From Schlegelella_A sp965246805 (lineage in GTDB: Bacteria > Pseudomonadota > Gammaproteobacteria > Burkholderiales > Burkholderiaceae_C): 64,000 nt of DNA. The translations under genes and the position numbers were made by a program. Numbering within the stretch: position 1 is the first letter of the stretch; each line of letters begins with the position of its first letter. The stretch is from the NCBI GenBank assembly GCA_965246805.1, contig CBDFFO010000006.1, positions 806,001 through 870,000 of the forward strand, given 5' to 3'. Of the stretch, positions 1-8,435 are shown one piece after another. The notes beneath the pieces were generated by a model. That model did not search any database and had not been told where the DNA came from. It saw nothing but the letters and a program-made list of their open reading frames with translations.

Positions 1-26
1 GTGATGTCGCGGCTGAGCGCAAGTAA
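1..26 (+). CDS. ctaC: Cytochrome c oxidase subunit II, C-terminal end only (partial)
   Basis: Only the last codons lie in the window. Frame 3 reads DVAAERK and then a TAA stop at 24-26, 26 bases before ctaD. Subunit II proteins of Burkholderiales often end in a short charged tail of this type after the cytochrome c domain, and ctaC normally precedes ctaD. The call rests on position and this short tail, so it is an inference. Confidence 0.5.
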
Positions 27-52
27 ACATTTCAGGACAAGGACGAACGCCC

Positions 53-1696
53 ATGAGCGCAGTGATCGGTCTCCCCGGCGGCGAGCACGCCAGCCACGAC
101 CACGACCACCATCTGGATGACGCCCATGGCGCGCCTCACGGCTGGCGTCGGTGGGTCTACGCGACGAACCACAAGGACATCGGCACGATGTACCTGCTGT
201 TCTCGTTCACGATGTTCATGATCGGCGGCGTGCTCGCGCTCATCATCCGCGCCGAGCTGTTCCAGCCCGGCCTGCAGTTCGTGAACCCGCAGCTCTTCAA
301 CCAGCTGACGACGATGCACGGCCTCATCATGGTGTTCGGCGCCATCATGCCGGCCTTTGTCGGCTTCGCGAACTGGATGATCCCGATGCAGATCGGGGCG
401 GCCGACATGGCTTTCGCGCGCATGAACAACCTGAGCTTCTGGTTGCTCATTCCGGCCGCGATCATGATCGTGAGCTCGTTCTTCCTGCCCGGCGGCGCGC
501 CCGCCGCAGGCTGGACGCTCTACGCGCCGCTCACGCTGCAGATGGGCCCGTCGATGGATTCGGGCATCTTCGCGCTGCACATCCTGGGCGCAAGCTCGAT
601 CATGGGCTCGATCAACATCATCGTCACGATCCTCAACATGCGCGCCCCCGGCATGACGCTGATGAAGATGCCGCTCTTCTGCTGGACCTGGCTCATCACT
701 GCCTACCTGTTGATCGCCGTGATGCCGGTGCTCGCCGGCGCGATCACGATGACGCTCACCGATCGCCACTTCGGCACCAGCTTCTTCAACCCCGCTGGCG
801 GCGGCGACCCGGTGATGTACCAGCACATCTTCTGGTTCTTCGGCCACCCCGAGGTGTACATCATGATCTTGCCGGCCTTCGGCATCGTCAGCGCGATCAT
901 CCCGGCGTTCGCGAGGAAGCGCCTGTTCGGCTACACCTCGATGGTGTACGCCACCGCGTCGATCGCAATCCTGTCGTTCATCGTGTGGGCGCACCACATG
1001 TTCACGCAGGGCATGCCGGTCACCGGCCAGCTCTTCTTCATGTACGCGACGATGCTGATCGCCGTTCCCACCGGCGTGAAGGTCTTCAACTGGATCGCCA
1101 CCATGTGGCGCGGCTCGATGACCTTCGAGACGCCGATGCTCTGGGCCGTCGGCTTCATCTTCGTGTTCACGATGGGCGGGTTCACCGGTCTCATCCTCGC
1201 GATGGCGCCGATCGACGTCGCGATCCACGACACCTATTACGTCGTCGCCCACTTCCACTACGTGCTCGTCGCCGGTTCGCTCTACGCGATGTTCGGCGGC
1301 TACTACTACTGGTCGCCGAAGTGGACCGGCGTGATGTACAGCGAGGTGCGCGGCAAGATCCACTTCTGGGCCTCGCTGATCTTCTTCAACCTGACCTTCT
1401 TCCCGATGCACTTCCTCGGCCTCGCCGGCATGCCGCGCCGCTACGCCGACTACCCGATGCAGTTCACCGACTTCAACCAGATCGCAAGCATCGGCGCGTT
1501 CGGCTTCGGCCTGACGCAGGTGTACTTCTTCTTCTTCGTGGTGTTGCCCGCGATGCGTGGCAAGGGCGCGCCCGCGCCGCAGCAGCCGTGGGACGGCGCC
1601 GAGGGCCTCGAGTGGGAAGTGCCCTCGCCGGCGCCGTTCCACACGTTCGAGACGCCGCCGAGGCTGAACGCGTCGGCCACCAAGGTCGTCGCCTGA
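53..1696 (+). CDS. ctaD: Cytochrome c oxidase subunit I (aa3-type)
   Basis: This is the catalytic heme-copper subunit of the inner-membrane aa3 oxidase, reducing O2 to water and pumping protons. The 547-residue length is normal and about twelve membrane helices are visible. Expected ligands are present: H89 and H402 (heme a), H400 (heme a3), and H265, H314 and H315 (CuB), with Y269 of the HPEVY motif for the His-Tyr cross-link. D118 (D channel), E267 and K343 (K channel) mark an A1-type proton-pumping oxidase. The N-terminus is unusually His-rich (residues 12-29), which could bind metal but is not part of the active site. A purine-rich stretch lies about 8 bases before the ATG. It starts the oxidase cluster after ctaC. 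Confidence 0.98.
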   Translation: MSAVIGLPGGEHASHDHDHHLDDAHGAPHGWRRWVYATNHKDIGTMYLLFSFTMFMIGGVLALIIRAELFQPGLQFVNPQLFNQLTTMHGLIMVFGAIMPAFVGFANWMIPMQIGAADMAFARMNNLSFWLLIPAAIMIVSSFFLPGGAPAAGWTLYAPLTLQMGPSMDSGIFALHILGASSIMGSINIIVTILNMRAPGMTLMKMPLFCWTWLITAYLLIAVMPVLAGAITMTLTDRHFGTSFFNPAGGGDPVMYQHIFWFFGHPEVYIMILPAFGIVSAIIPAFARKRLFGYTSMVYATASIAILSFIVWAHHMFTQGMPVTGQLFFMYATMLIAVPTGVKVFNWIATMWRGSMTFETPMLWAVGFIFVFTMGGFTGLILAMAPIDVAIHDTYYVVAHFHYVLVAGSLYAMFGGYYYWSPKWTGVMYSEVRGKIHFWASLIFFNLTFFPMHFLGLAGMPRRYADYPMQFTDFNQIASIGAFGFGLTQVYFFFFVVLPAMRGKGAPAPQQPWDGAEGLEWEVPSPAPFHTFETPPRLNASATKVVA

Positions 1697-1722
1697 GCGC
1701 GCCGCGCGCTCACGCGAAACGC

Positions 1723-1833
1723 ATGACTCCGGAACAGCGCCAGAAGAACACACGGCTCGGGCTCGTCCTCGCGTCGATCGCGGTCGTGCTCTTCATCGGC
1801 TTCATCGCGAAGAGCGCGATGTTCGGCATTTGA
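1723..1833 (+). CDS. Cytochrome oxidase small assembly protein (36 aa)
   Basis: A 36-residue protein beginning MTPEQRQKNTRLG, with one membrane helix (about residues 12-28) and a short tail. Proteins of this size and pattern sit between ctaD and ctaG in many Burkholderiales and are annotated as cytochrome oxidase small assembly proteins; their biochemical role is unproven. The start lies 26 bases after the ctaD stop and 51 bases separate its end from ctaG, so it is almost certainly co-transcribed with both. The frame is supported by the typical charged N-terminus followed by a hydrophobic stretch. Confidence 0.8.
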   Translation: MTPEQRQKNTRLGLVLASIAVVLFIGFIAKSAMFGI

Positions 1834-1884
1834 CGCGGAAGCGTCGAAGTCCCTGAAGGTCGCCCGAGCAACGTCATCCGAGCC

Positions 1885-2529
1885 ATGGCCCTTCCGAGCT
1901 TTTCAGACACGGTCGCATCGCATTTGCGCGGCGACAACGCGCGCATGCTCGGCAAGCTGCTCGTCATCGTGTCGCTGATGTTCGCATTCGGCTACGCACT
2001 GGTGCCGATGTACAAGACGATTTGCAACGCGCTCGGTATCAACGTGCTGTCGCGATCAGAACTGCAGACCGGCGCCGGCGGCGGCAAGGACGGTGTCAAC
2101 TCGCAGGTCGATGCCAGCCGCACCATCACCGTCGAGTTCGACGCGAACGCGCGCGGCCCCTGGGACTTCAAACCCGCGCAGCGGTCGGTCGAGGTCCACC
2201 CCGGCGAGCTCGTCAGCGTCATGTATGAGTTCCGCAACCGCCAGAACCACACGATGGTCGCGCAGGCCATCCCGAGCTACGCGCCCGCCGTGGCGATGGC
2301 GTCGTTCAACAAGCTCGAGTGCTTCTGCTTCACCGAGCACACGTTGAAGGCTGGCGAGAGCAAGCGGTGGCCCGTGGTGTTCGTGATCGACCGCAAGTTG
2401 CCGCGCGACGTCAAGACCATCACGTTGTCGTACACGTTCTTCGAGGTCGGTGGCCGCGTGCCCGCCGCGCCCGCCGACTCGGCGCGCGTGCCCGCCGCCG
2501 TCGTCACGCCTGGCGTGCTGCCGTCTTGA
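1885..2529 (+). CDS. ctaG: Cytochrome c oxidase assembly protein CtaG (Cox11 family)
   Basis: Copper chaperone that delivers copper to the CuB site of subunit I on the periplasmic side. The 214-residue protein has one N-terminal membrane anchor (about residues 22-44, ending ALVPMYKTIC) and a beta-rich periplasmic domain. The copper motif CFCF is at residues 146-149 (C146, C148), and the conserved C47 lies just after the helix. The C-terminal tail after FFEV is Ala/Pro-rich and looks like a linker. It lies between the small assembly protein and the DUF2970 protein, the usual order in betaproteobacteria. No strong ribosome site is visible; M21 is a less likely alternative start because it would remove the charged N-terminus. 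Confidence 0.96.
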   Translation: MALPSFSDTVASHLRGDNARMLGKLLVIVSLMFAFGYALVPMYKTICNALGINVLSRSELQTGAGGGKDGVNSQVDASRTITVEFDANARGPWDFKPAQRSVEVHPGELVSVMYEFRNRQNHTMVAQAIPSYAPAVAMASFNKLECFCFTEHTLKAGESKRWPVVFVIDRKLPRDVKTITLSYTFFEVGGRVPAAPADSARVPAAVVTPGVLPS

Positions 2530-2549
2530 GTCATGCGCATGAGTTCGAC

Positions 2550-2789
2550 ATGAGCCATAACGACGAAGCTGCCATGCCGTTGCACCGGCGGAAGCTCTCG
2601 TTCGGAGCCACTGTGCGCGCCGTGGCGTGGTCTTTCTTCGGGGTCCGCAAGGCGCGCGATCTCGAAAGCGACGCCGCCCAGCTCAACCCCGTCCACCTCG
2701 TGATCGCCGGCATCATCGGCGCCGCGCTGTTCGTGGTCGCGTTGATCCTGCTCATCGACTGGGTGATCGCCAGCGGAGTCGCGACGTGA
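2550..2789 (+). CDS. DUF2970 single-pass membrane protein
   Basis: A 79-residue protein with a basic N-terminal part, the signature AVAWSFFGVRKARD (residues 25-38), LNPVHL and one C-terminal membrane helix (about residues 49-73). This arrangement is typical of DUF2970 proteins, which occur between ctaG and ctaE in betaproteobacterial oxidase clusters and have no assigned function. It starts 20 bases after ctaG. The chosen ATG gives a complete domain; an ATG eight codons later (MPLHRRK) is also possible. A role in oxidase assembly is inferred only from position. Confidence 0.85.
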   Translation: MSHNDEAAMPLHRRKLSFGATVRAVAWSFFGVRKARDLESDAAQLNPVHLVIAGIIGAALFVVALILLIDWVIASGVAT

Positions 2790-2883
2790 CGAAGCCCTCT
2801 CGTCTCGCCCGTCACGCGATGCACAAGCTGCAAATCGCCCCCAATCCATTCCATCTGTCCGTTCGCGTTCCGGAGAAGCACCC

Positions 2884-3762
2884 ATGTCGGCCCTGACGTC
2901 TGCGCCATCGCACTACTTCATTCCGGCGCCGTCGCGTCATCCGGCGTCGGCCGCGTTCGGCCTGCTGCTGGTGCTGGTCGGTGCGAGCCAGTGGGTCAAC
3001 GGATCCGGCTGGGCCGCCTACCTGCTGCTCGCCGGGCTCGTGGTCTGGGCCTTCGTGATGCAGCGCTGGTTCCGCGATTCGATCGGCGAGAGCGAAAGTG
3101 GCCGCTACAGCATCGCCGTCGATGCGTCCTATCGTTGGAGCATGAGCTGGTTCATCTTCTCGGAGGTGATGTTCTTCGCCGCATTCTTCGGCGCGCTCTA
3201 CTGGACCCGCAACCATTCGGTGCCGAACCTCGGCAGCCTCGACAACGCCGTCCTCTGGCCGGACTTCAAGGCCGTCTGGCCGAGTTCGGGGGCGGGCTAC
3301 ACCGCGTCCCCCGCCGGCACGATCGACCCGTTCACGACGATGGGCCCGTGGCCGATCCCGACCATCAACACGCTGCTGCTGCTGTCGTCGGGCGTGACGC
3401 TGACGATCGCTCACCATGCGCTCATCGCCAGCCACCGGGCGCGCGCCGTCGGCTTCATGTGGTTCACGGTGCTGCTCGGTGTGACCTTCCTCGGGCTGCA
3501 AGGATTCGAGTACTTTCACGCGTACCACGAGCTCAACCTGAAGCTCACCTCGGGCGTCTACGGCTCGACGTTCTTCATGCTCACCGGGTTCCACGGCTTC
3601 CATGTCTTCGTGGGCATGCTGATGCTGCTCTTCATCACGATCCGCTTGATGAAGGGACACTTCACGCCGGAGCGCCACTTCGGCTTCGAGGGGGCGGCCT
3701 GGTACTGGCACTTCGTCGACGTGGTCTGGCTCGGGCTTTACGTCGTCGTCTACTGGCTTTGA
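2884..3762 (+). CDS. ctaE: Cytochrome c oxidase subunit III
   Basis: Non-catalytic core subunit of the aa3 oxidase that stabilises the complex and its oxygen channel. The 292 residues give the usual seven helices. Recognisable blocks are YRWSMSWFIFSEVMFFAAFF (residues 83-102), the LQGFEY segment and the GFHGFHV block, and the protein ends with the typical HFVDVVWL...VVYW helix. The start is supported by GGAGAAG eight bases upstream. It closes the structural-subunit part of the cluster and faces the oppositely oriented small membrane gene downstream. Confidence 0.97.
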   Translation: MSALTSAPSHYFIPAPSRHPASAAFGLLLVLVGASQWVNGSGWAAYLLLAGLVVWAFVMQRWFRDSIGESESGRYSIAVDASYRWSMSWFIFSEVMFFAAFFGALYWTRNHSVPNLGSLDNAVLWPDFKAVWPSSGAGYTASPAGTIDPFTTMGPWPIPTINTLLLLSSGVTLTIAHHALIASHRARAVGFMWFTVLLGVTFLGLQGFEYFHAYHELNLKLTSGVYGSTFFMLTGFHGFHVFVGMLMLLFITIRLMKGHFTPERHFGFEGAAWYWHFVDVVWLGLYVVVYWL

Positions 3763-3803
3763 CCCACGGCGGCCCTACCGCCGCCGCCTGGCGCCATCGG
3801 TTG

Positions 3804-4025
3804 CTAATGGCCTATCGGGATACCGGTCGGGTGGATCCAGCCGAGCGCATAGGCGCCGAGTATGCAGGCGAAAAGCAGCACCGAGAGCCCAACGCGCACC
3901 GCGAGCGCGCGCATCATGTAGCCGCTGCGCGAGCGTCCGTCGCGGCCGCCGCGCAGCATGAAGAAGCCGGCCGCGGCGAGCGCACCGAGAATGCAGACGA
4001 ACGCGATCGCGACGATGATGGCCAT
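3804..4025 (-). CDS. Twin transmembrane helix small protein (DUF2909-like)
   Basis: A 73-residue protein with two hydrophobic helices (about residues 2-22 and 42-62) joined by a basic Gly/Arg-rich loop (RGGRDGRSRSG). A small twin-helix protein of this type is commonly found opposite ctaE and SURF1 in Burkholderiales. Function is unknown. It is convergent with ctaE and divergent from SURF1. A longer upstream extension of the frame lies antisense to SURF1 and is unlikely to be coding, so the ATG at the first helix was chosen. Confidence 0.72.
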   Translation of the reverse strand: MAIIVAIAFVCILGALAAAGFFMLRGGRDGRSRSGYMMRALAVRVGLSVLLFACILGAYALGWIHPTGIPIGH

Positions 4026-4119
4026 GCGGCGAATTATCGGCGTGGGCCGGTGGGCCGACCGTGAGGATGGCCATGCGGCGGTTGTTGCCCGTCTTGTCTT
4101 CGACCGACCCGATCCCCGC

Positions 4120-4881
4120 TTGAACACGACCTCTCGCCATGCCATCGTCCTGGCCGCGGCGCTGATGACCGCGCTCGGCACCGCTCGGCTCGGCTTCTGG
4201 CAGCTCGATCGCGCCGCGCAGAAGCAGGCACTGCAGGCGACGCGCGAGACGCGCGCGATGTTGCCGCCGCTCGCGGTCGCGAACCTCGCGCAAGACGCGG
4301 CGTCGGCTGCCGACCAGCACGGCCGCCCCGTGCGCATTCGGGGGCACTGGCTCGGCCGCTTCACGGTCTACCTCGACAACCGCCAGATGAACGAGGCCCC
4401 GGGCTTCTTTGTCGTCACGCCGTTCGCGATCGAGCAGCCCGGGGCTACGGACCACGCGGCGGACGCGGTCCTCGTGCAACGGGGCTGGGCCCCGCGCGAC
4501 CTGCTCGACCGCTCCCGGGTGCCCGATGTGCCCACGCCCGCCGGCGAGGTCGAGATCATCGGCGTGATGGCCCCGCCACCGGGTCGGCTCTTCGAGTTCT
4601 CGAGCGCCGCGAGCGGGCCGATCCGGCAGAATCTCCCGATCGAGCCGTTCGCGGCCGCGAACGGTCTCGCGCTGAGGCCGTTCACGATTCTGCAAGCCGA
4701 CTCGCCATCGACGCAAGGCGACGGCCTGCTCCGGCAGTGGCCTCGACCTGCGGTCGATCTGCAGAAGCACTACGGCTATGCGTTTCAGTGGTTCGCGCTG
4801 AGCGTGCTCGCGGTCATCCTCTATGTCTGGCATCAACTCATCCGTCCCCGCCGAGCCGCTCGCGCCACCCCGCCCGGTTGA
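4120..4881 (+). CDS. SURF1 family cytochrome oxidase assembly protein
   Basis: SURF1 proteins take part in heme a insertion into subunit I. Two membrane helices flank a periplasmic domain: an N-terminal helix followed by GFWQLDRAAQKQ, and a C-terminal helix after QKHYGYAFQWFALS. Conserved blocks are LDNRQMNEAPGFFVVTPF and VQRGWAPRD. The start is uncertain. Upstream sequence in frame does not look coding, so a TTG at 4120 just before the first helix was chosen (253 aa); the first internal ATG, at 4165, falls inside the helix. It overlaps the next gene by 59 bases and belongs to the oxidase assembly operon. Confidence 0.88.
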   Translation: MNTTSRHAIVLAAALMTALGTARLGFWQLDRAAQKQALQATRETRAMLPPLAVANLAQDAASAADQHGRPVRIRGHWLGRFTVYLDNRQMNEAPGFFVVTPFAIEQPGATDHAADAVLVQRGWAPRDLLDRSRVPDVPTPAGEVEIIGVMAPPPGRLFEFSSAASGPIRQNLPIEPFAAANGLALRPFTILQADSPSTQGDGLLRQWPRPAVDLQKHYGYAFQWFALSVLAVILYVWHQLIRPRRAARATPPG

Positions 4882-5545
4882 TGCGTCGCTGGTGAGCTTC
4901 AGCGTGCATTCGATGCCCGAGGCTGACCGCAACGCGGTCGCCAAGCGAACGGCGCGCGGCCGACTCGTGATGACGCTGGTGCTCGCGGTGTGCGCCGCAC
5001 CGGTCGTCGCGGCCTACCTTGCGTACTTCGTGGTCCGGCCCGGCACGCGCACCAATTACAGCGAACTCATCTTGCCCGCGGTGGCGTTGCCCTCCCATCT
5101 GTCGTTCACTGATCTCGCGGGTCATTCGGTGAAGGGTGAATCGTTGAAAGGCCAGTGGCTGATCGTCGTCGTCGCCGGCGCATCCTGCCAGGCGCGCTGC
5201 GAGCATTACCTCTGGCTGCAACGGCAATTGCGCGAAACGCTCGGCGCCGAACGCGGTCGGGTCGACAAGGTCTGGATCGTCGACGACGAGGCTGCGCCGA
5301 GAGCGGAAACGCTGGCTGCCATTGGCACGGTGGCGCCCGCGACGGTGCTTCGCGCACCCAAGTCCGCGCTCGGCGCGTGGCTCAGGCCCGCGGCCGGACA
5401 CGCAGTCGAAGATCACCTCTACATCGTCGATCCGCAAGGCGACTGGATGATGCGCACGCCTGTCGACCCCGAGCCGCCGCGCCTGAAGCGCGATGTCGAG
5501 AAACTGCTGCGCGCCTCGGCCGGCTGGGATCAGCCGGGCCGTTGA
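4823..5545 (+). CDS. Membrane-anchored thioredoxin-fold protein with a Sco-like Cys-Cys-His set
   Basis: A 240-residue protein with one membrane helix (about residues 48-71) and a periplasmic thioredoxin-like domain. C122 and C126 form a CxxxC motif in SCQARC, and H198 sits in EDHLYIVDPQG, the place where Sco proteins carry their copper-binding His. Related proteins occur between SURF1 and ctaA in Burkholderiales, usually annotated only as hypothetical or transmembrane proteins. It could be a second copper or thiol-redox factor for oxidase assembly (inference). The start overlapping SURF1 is preferred because the SVHSMP segment before M31 is shared with relatives as I remember them; M31 (4913) is the alternative. 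Confidence 0.8.
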   Translation: MSGINSSVPAEPLAPPRPVDASLVSFSVHSMPEADRNAVAKRTARGRLVMTLVLAVCAAPVVAAYLAYFVVRPGTRTNYSELILPAVALPSHLSFTDLAGHSVKGESLKGQWLIVVVAGASCQARCEHYLWLQRQLRETLGAERGRVDKVWIVDDEAAPRAETLAAIGTVAPATVLRAPKSALGAWLRPAAGHAVEDHLYIVDPQGDWMMRTPVDPEPPRLKRDVEKLLRASAGWDQPGR

Positions 5546-5547
5546 CG

Positions 5548-6753
5548 ATGAGCACCGACGCCCTCGCCGCGCCGTCGATCGTCGCGGCCTACGACTTCTC
5601 GCCAGCCACCGCGGTGCTGCTCGTCGGCGTCGTGCTGGCGCTGCTGCCAGTCGCGATCGTGATGCTGCGCCAGCGCAGCGGCCACGGCCGCGACTCAAGC
5701 GACACGTTGGCGCGCGCGCGCCTGCGGGCCCTGACCCTCGCGACCCTCTTCCTCTGCATCGATCTCGTGCTGCTCGGCGCCTTCACGCGCCTCTCCGATT
5801 CGGGGCTCGGCTGTCCCGACTGGCCCGGTTGCTACGGCCACGCAAGCCCGCTCGGCGCAGACGGCTCGATCAGCGCCGCGCAAGCCGTGATGCCGACGGG
5901 ACCGGTCACGCACGCCAAGGCGTGGATCGAGATGGCCCACCGCTATCTGGCGACCGCTCTCGGCGCGATGATCACGTTGCTCACGGTGCTCGCGTGGCTG
6001 CCGAAGACGCGGCGGTTCATGGCCGCCTCGCCGTGGTGGGCGACCGTGACCTTGATCTGGATCGTGTTGCAAGGCGCGTTCGGCGCGTGGACGGTCACGC
6101 TCAGGCTCTACCCGCTCGTCGTCACCGCGCACCTGCTCGGTGGCATGGTGCTGCTCGCGCTGCTCACCGCGCAGAGCCAACACTTCGAGCCCCGACATGT
6201 GGCGCTCGGCAAACCGCTGCGCACGAGCATCGCGATCGTGTTCGCGCTCGTGGTGGTGCAGGTCGCGCTCGGCGGGTGGGTCAGCACGAACTACGCGGTG
6301 CTCGCCTGCACCGACTTCCCGACCTGCCAGGGCACGTGGTGGCCTCCGATGTCGTTCAGCGATGGCTTCGTGCTGCCGCGCGAGCTCGGGCGCACGGCCG
6401 ACGGCGGCTTTCTCGCGTTCGCCGACCTCACCGCCATCCACGTCGTGCATCGCATCGGCGCGCTGGTGCTGCTGGTCGCCGTGCTCGGTCTTGCGTGGCG
6501 CTTGTTCGCGAGCGGCGATGCGGCGCCCAGACGCTGGGCCTTCGGCCTCGCCGCAATCGTGATCGCGCAATCGAGCATCGGCATCGCCAACGTCGTATTC
6601 GGTTGGCCCTTGTTCGCGGCGATGCTGCACACCGCCGGCGCCGGAGCGCTGGTGATCGCGATGACTGTGCTCGCCACCCGCGTCTGGCCGGTCGCCGCCG
6701 CGACGCGTCGCACGACGAGTGCCACCGCCCGAGCGGCGGTCGTCGCTTCGTAG
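5548..6753 (+). CDS. ctaA: Heme A synthase (COX15/CtaA)
   Basis: Inner-membrane enzyme that oxidises the C8 methyl of heme O to formyl, giving heme A for the oxidase. The 401-residue protein has eight helices in two pseudo-repeats. The Cys pair in CPDWPGC (C89, C95) and a second pair (C254, C260) lie in the periplasmic loops. The four heme-ligand histidines are visible: H131 (MAHRYLA), H195 (TAHLLGG), H301 (VVHRIGA) and H361 (MLHTAGA). The ATG is two bases after the preceding stop, and ctaB follows after 18 bases. The chosen start gives the usual first helix; earlier sequence in frame overlaps the preceding gene. Confidence 0.96.
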   Translation: MSTDALAAPSIVAAYDFSPATAVLLVGVVLALLPVAIVMLRQRSGHGRDSSDTLARARLRALTLATLFLCIDLVLLGAFTRLSDSGLGCPDWPGCYGHASPLGADGSISAAQAVMPTGPVTHAKAWIEMAHRYLATALGAMITLLTVLAWLPKTRRFMAASPWWATVTLIWIVLQGAFGAWTVTLRLYPLVVTAHLLGGMVLLALLTAQSQHFEPRHVALGKPLRTSIAIVFALVVVQVALGGWVSTNYAVLACTDFPTCQGTWWPPMSFSDGFVLPRELGRTADGGFLAFADLTAIHVVHRIGALVLLVAVLGLAWRLFASGDAAPRRWAFGLAAIVIAQSSIGIANVVFGWPLFAAMLHTAGAGALVIAMTVLATRVWPVAAATRRTTSATARAAVVAS

Positions 6754-6771
6754 AATCGACGCCACCGCGCC

Positions 6772-7725
6772 ATGGCTGCTCCGAACATCCCGTTGCCTTC
6801 CCTCGCTGCGCCAGCGCTATCGCTGCCGTCGCGCTGGCGCCAGTTCCATGCGCTCACCAAGCCTCGCGTCGTCCAGCTGATCGTGTTCTGCGCGGTCATC
6901 GGCATGCTGCTTTCGACGCCCGGATTGCCCGACTGGCGAATCGCGCTCGCCGCCACCGTCGGCATCTGGCTCGTCGCCGCGGCCGCGGCCGCGTTCAATT
7001 GCCTGGTCGAGCAGCAGATCGATTCGCGCATGTCGCGCACCGCGTGGCGGCCCACGGCGACCGGCCAGCTGACGACGACGCAGGCCTTGCTGTTCTCGGC
7101 CACGCTCGGCGCAGCCGGCAGCGCGTTGCTCTACACCGCGGTGAACCCGTTGACGATGTGGCTCACGTTCGCCACCTTCGTCGGTTACGCCGTCATCTAC
7201 ACCGTCGTCCTCAAGCCGCGCACGCCGCAGAACATCGTGATCGGCGGCGCGTCGGGCGCGATGCCGCCGGTGCTGGGCTGGGTTGCGATCCGCGGCGAGG
7301 TCGGCGCCGAGGCGTTGATCCTCTGCCTCATCATTTTCTTGTGGACGCCGCCGCATTTCTGGGCGCTCGCGCTCTATCGCGCCGAAGACTATCGTCGCTC
7401 GGGCCTGCCGATGCTGCCCATCACCCACGGCAACGAGTTCACGCGGCTGCACGTGCTGCTCTACACGCTGGTGCTGTTCGCAGCCACCTTGCTGCCCTTC
7501 ATGATGGGAATGAGCAGCGTGATCTATTTGGCCGCGGCGTGCGTGCTCGGCGCCATGTTCACCGGTTATGCGTGGCAGTTGTGGCGGCGCTATTCCGATG
7601 CGCTCGCGCGCCGAATGTTTCGGTTCTCGATCGTCCACCTGTCGTTGCTTTTCGCGGCCCTGCTGGTCGACCACTACGTGAGCGCCACCGAAGCGTTCCA
7701 GCGCCTGATGGGTACTGCAGCGTGA
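6772..7725 (+). CDS. ctaB: Protoheme IX farnesyltransferase (heme O synthase)
   Basis: UbiA-superfamily prenyltransferase that transfers farnesyl diphosphate to heme B, making heme O, the substrate of CtaA. The 317-residue membrane protein carries the first polar motif N-x-L-x-x-x-x-I-D-S-R-M-x-R-T in NCLVEQQIDSRMSRT and the second conserved block LWTPPHFWALALYRAEDY, followed by GLPMLPITHG. A TAGAAT hexamer overlaps the ctaA stop at 6751-6756, but no matching -35 is visible, so the gene is probably transcribed with ctaA. Its stop overlaps the start of the sco gene. Confidence 0.97.
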   Translation: MAAPNIPLPSLAAPALSLPSRWRQFHALTKPRVVQLIVFCAVIGMLLSTPGLPDWRIALAATVGIWLVAAAAAAFNCLVEQQIDSRMSRTAWRPTATGQLTTTQALLFSATLGAAGSALLYTAVNPLTMWLTFATFVGYAVIYTVVLKPRTPQNIVIGGASGAMPPVLGWVAIRGEVGAEALILCLIIFLWTPPHFWALALYRAEDYRRSGLPMLPITHGNEFTRLHVLLYTLVLFAATLLPFMMGMSSVIYLAAACVLGAMFTGYAWQLWRRYSDALARRMFRFSIVHLSLLFAALLVDHYVSATEAFQRLMGTAA

Positions 7726-8321
7726 AGATCGTCGGCGCGTGGCTGCTGGCCACGGCATGCCTGCTCGCGGGTTGCGAGCGGCTCGGCCTGGCCGGGTCGG
7801 AGCCGGTCTTCAAGGCCACCGACATCACCGGCGCCAGCTTCGCGAGAACCTTGACGCTGCCCGATGCCGATGGCCGCGTCCACACGCTCGCCGACTGGCG
7901 GGGGAAGGTGCTGGTGGTGTTCTTCGGCTACACCCACTGCCCCGACGTGTGTCCGGTGACGATGGCCGAACTCGCCGCCGCGAAGAAGGCGCTCGGCGCC
8001 GAAGGCGACCGCGTGCAGGGCATCTTCATCACGCTCGACCCGGAGCGCGACACGCCCGACGTGCTGAAGCGCTATGTGGGCAACTTCGACCCTGGCTTCG
8101 TCGCGTTGCGCGGCACGCCGGCGCAGACCATCGATGCCGCCAGGGAGTTCAAGGTGTATTTCGAGAACGTGCCCGGCAAGGCGGCGGGCAGCTACACCGT
8201 CGATCACACGGCCGGCTCGTACGTCTTCGATTCGGCCGGCAAGGTGCGCCTCTTCGTTCAGTACGGGAGCGGGCCCGATGCGTTGACGGCCGATCTGCGC
8301 GCCTTGATCAAGGCCGGTTGA
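7722..8321 (+). CDS. SCO1/SenC family copper chaperone lipoprotein
   Basis: A Sco protein that delivers copper to, or reduces, the CuA site of subunit II in the periplasm. The 199-residue protein has a lipoprotein signal with lipobox LLAGC (C18), a thioredoxin fold, the copper motif CPDVC (C73, C77) and the conserved H162 in VDHTAGS. The start is a GTG overlapping the ctaB stop by four bases (GTGA), showing translational coupling; no ATG is available before the signal peptide. It is the last gene of the oxidase cluster. Confidence 0.95.
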   Translation: MKIVGAWLLATACLLAGCERLGLAGSEPVFKATDITGASFARTLTLPDADGRVHTLADWRGKVLVVFFGYTHCPDVCPVTMAELAAAKKALGAEGDRVQGIFITLDPERDTPDVLKRYVGNFDPGFVALRGTPAQTIDAAREFKVYFENVPGKAAGSYTVDHTAGSYVFDSAGKVRLFVQYGSGPDALTADLRALIKAG

Positions 8322-8380
8322 GCGTCGTTGAAAGACACGACGCGCCGTCGCAACGGCGCCCTGACATGAGGCAAAGCCTC

Positions 8381-8405
8381 CAACAAAAGACAGCCCCACC
8401 GGGGC
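8381..8405 (-). terminator. Likely intrinsic terminator of rpoH
   Basis: Read on the - strand, GCCCC-GGT-GGGGC (8393-8405) forms a five-pair GC stem with a three-base loop followed by TGTCTTTTG. It lies 31 bases beyond the rpoH stop, so it fits a rho-independent terminator for rpoH. The T run is short and broken. Confidence 0.55.
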
Positions 8406-8435
8406 CGTCAAAATTCAGCGAAGCGTCGAGTCAGC

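Noticed and set aside
1450..1713. Small antisense frame at the ctaD 3' end
   Set aside because: No family pattern and fully inside ctaD.
32..1753. Long open frame antisense to ctaD, rich in Arg, His, Glu and Asp
   Set aside because: ctaD is certain from its metal ligands. Long antisense frames with such composition are a by-product of high GC codon bias.
3767..3783. CGGCGG-CCCTA-CCGCCG hairpin after ctaE
   Set aside because: The stem is short and lacks a T run; GC-rich repeats of this size are expected by chance here.
5493..8321. Single very long frame that appears to fuse sequence across ctaA and ctaB to sco
   Set aside because: The part before 7722 is an out-of-frame shadow of ctaA and ctaB. 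Only the Sco part is real, starting with GTG at 7722.
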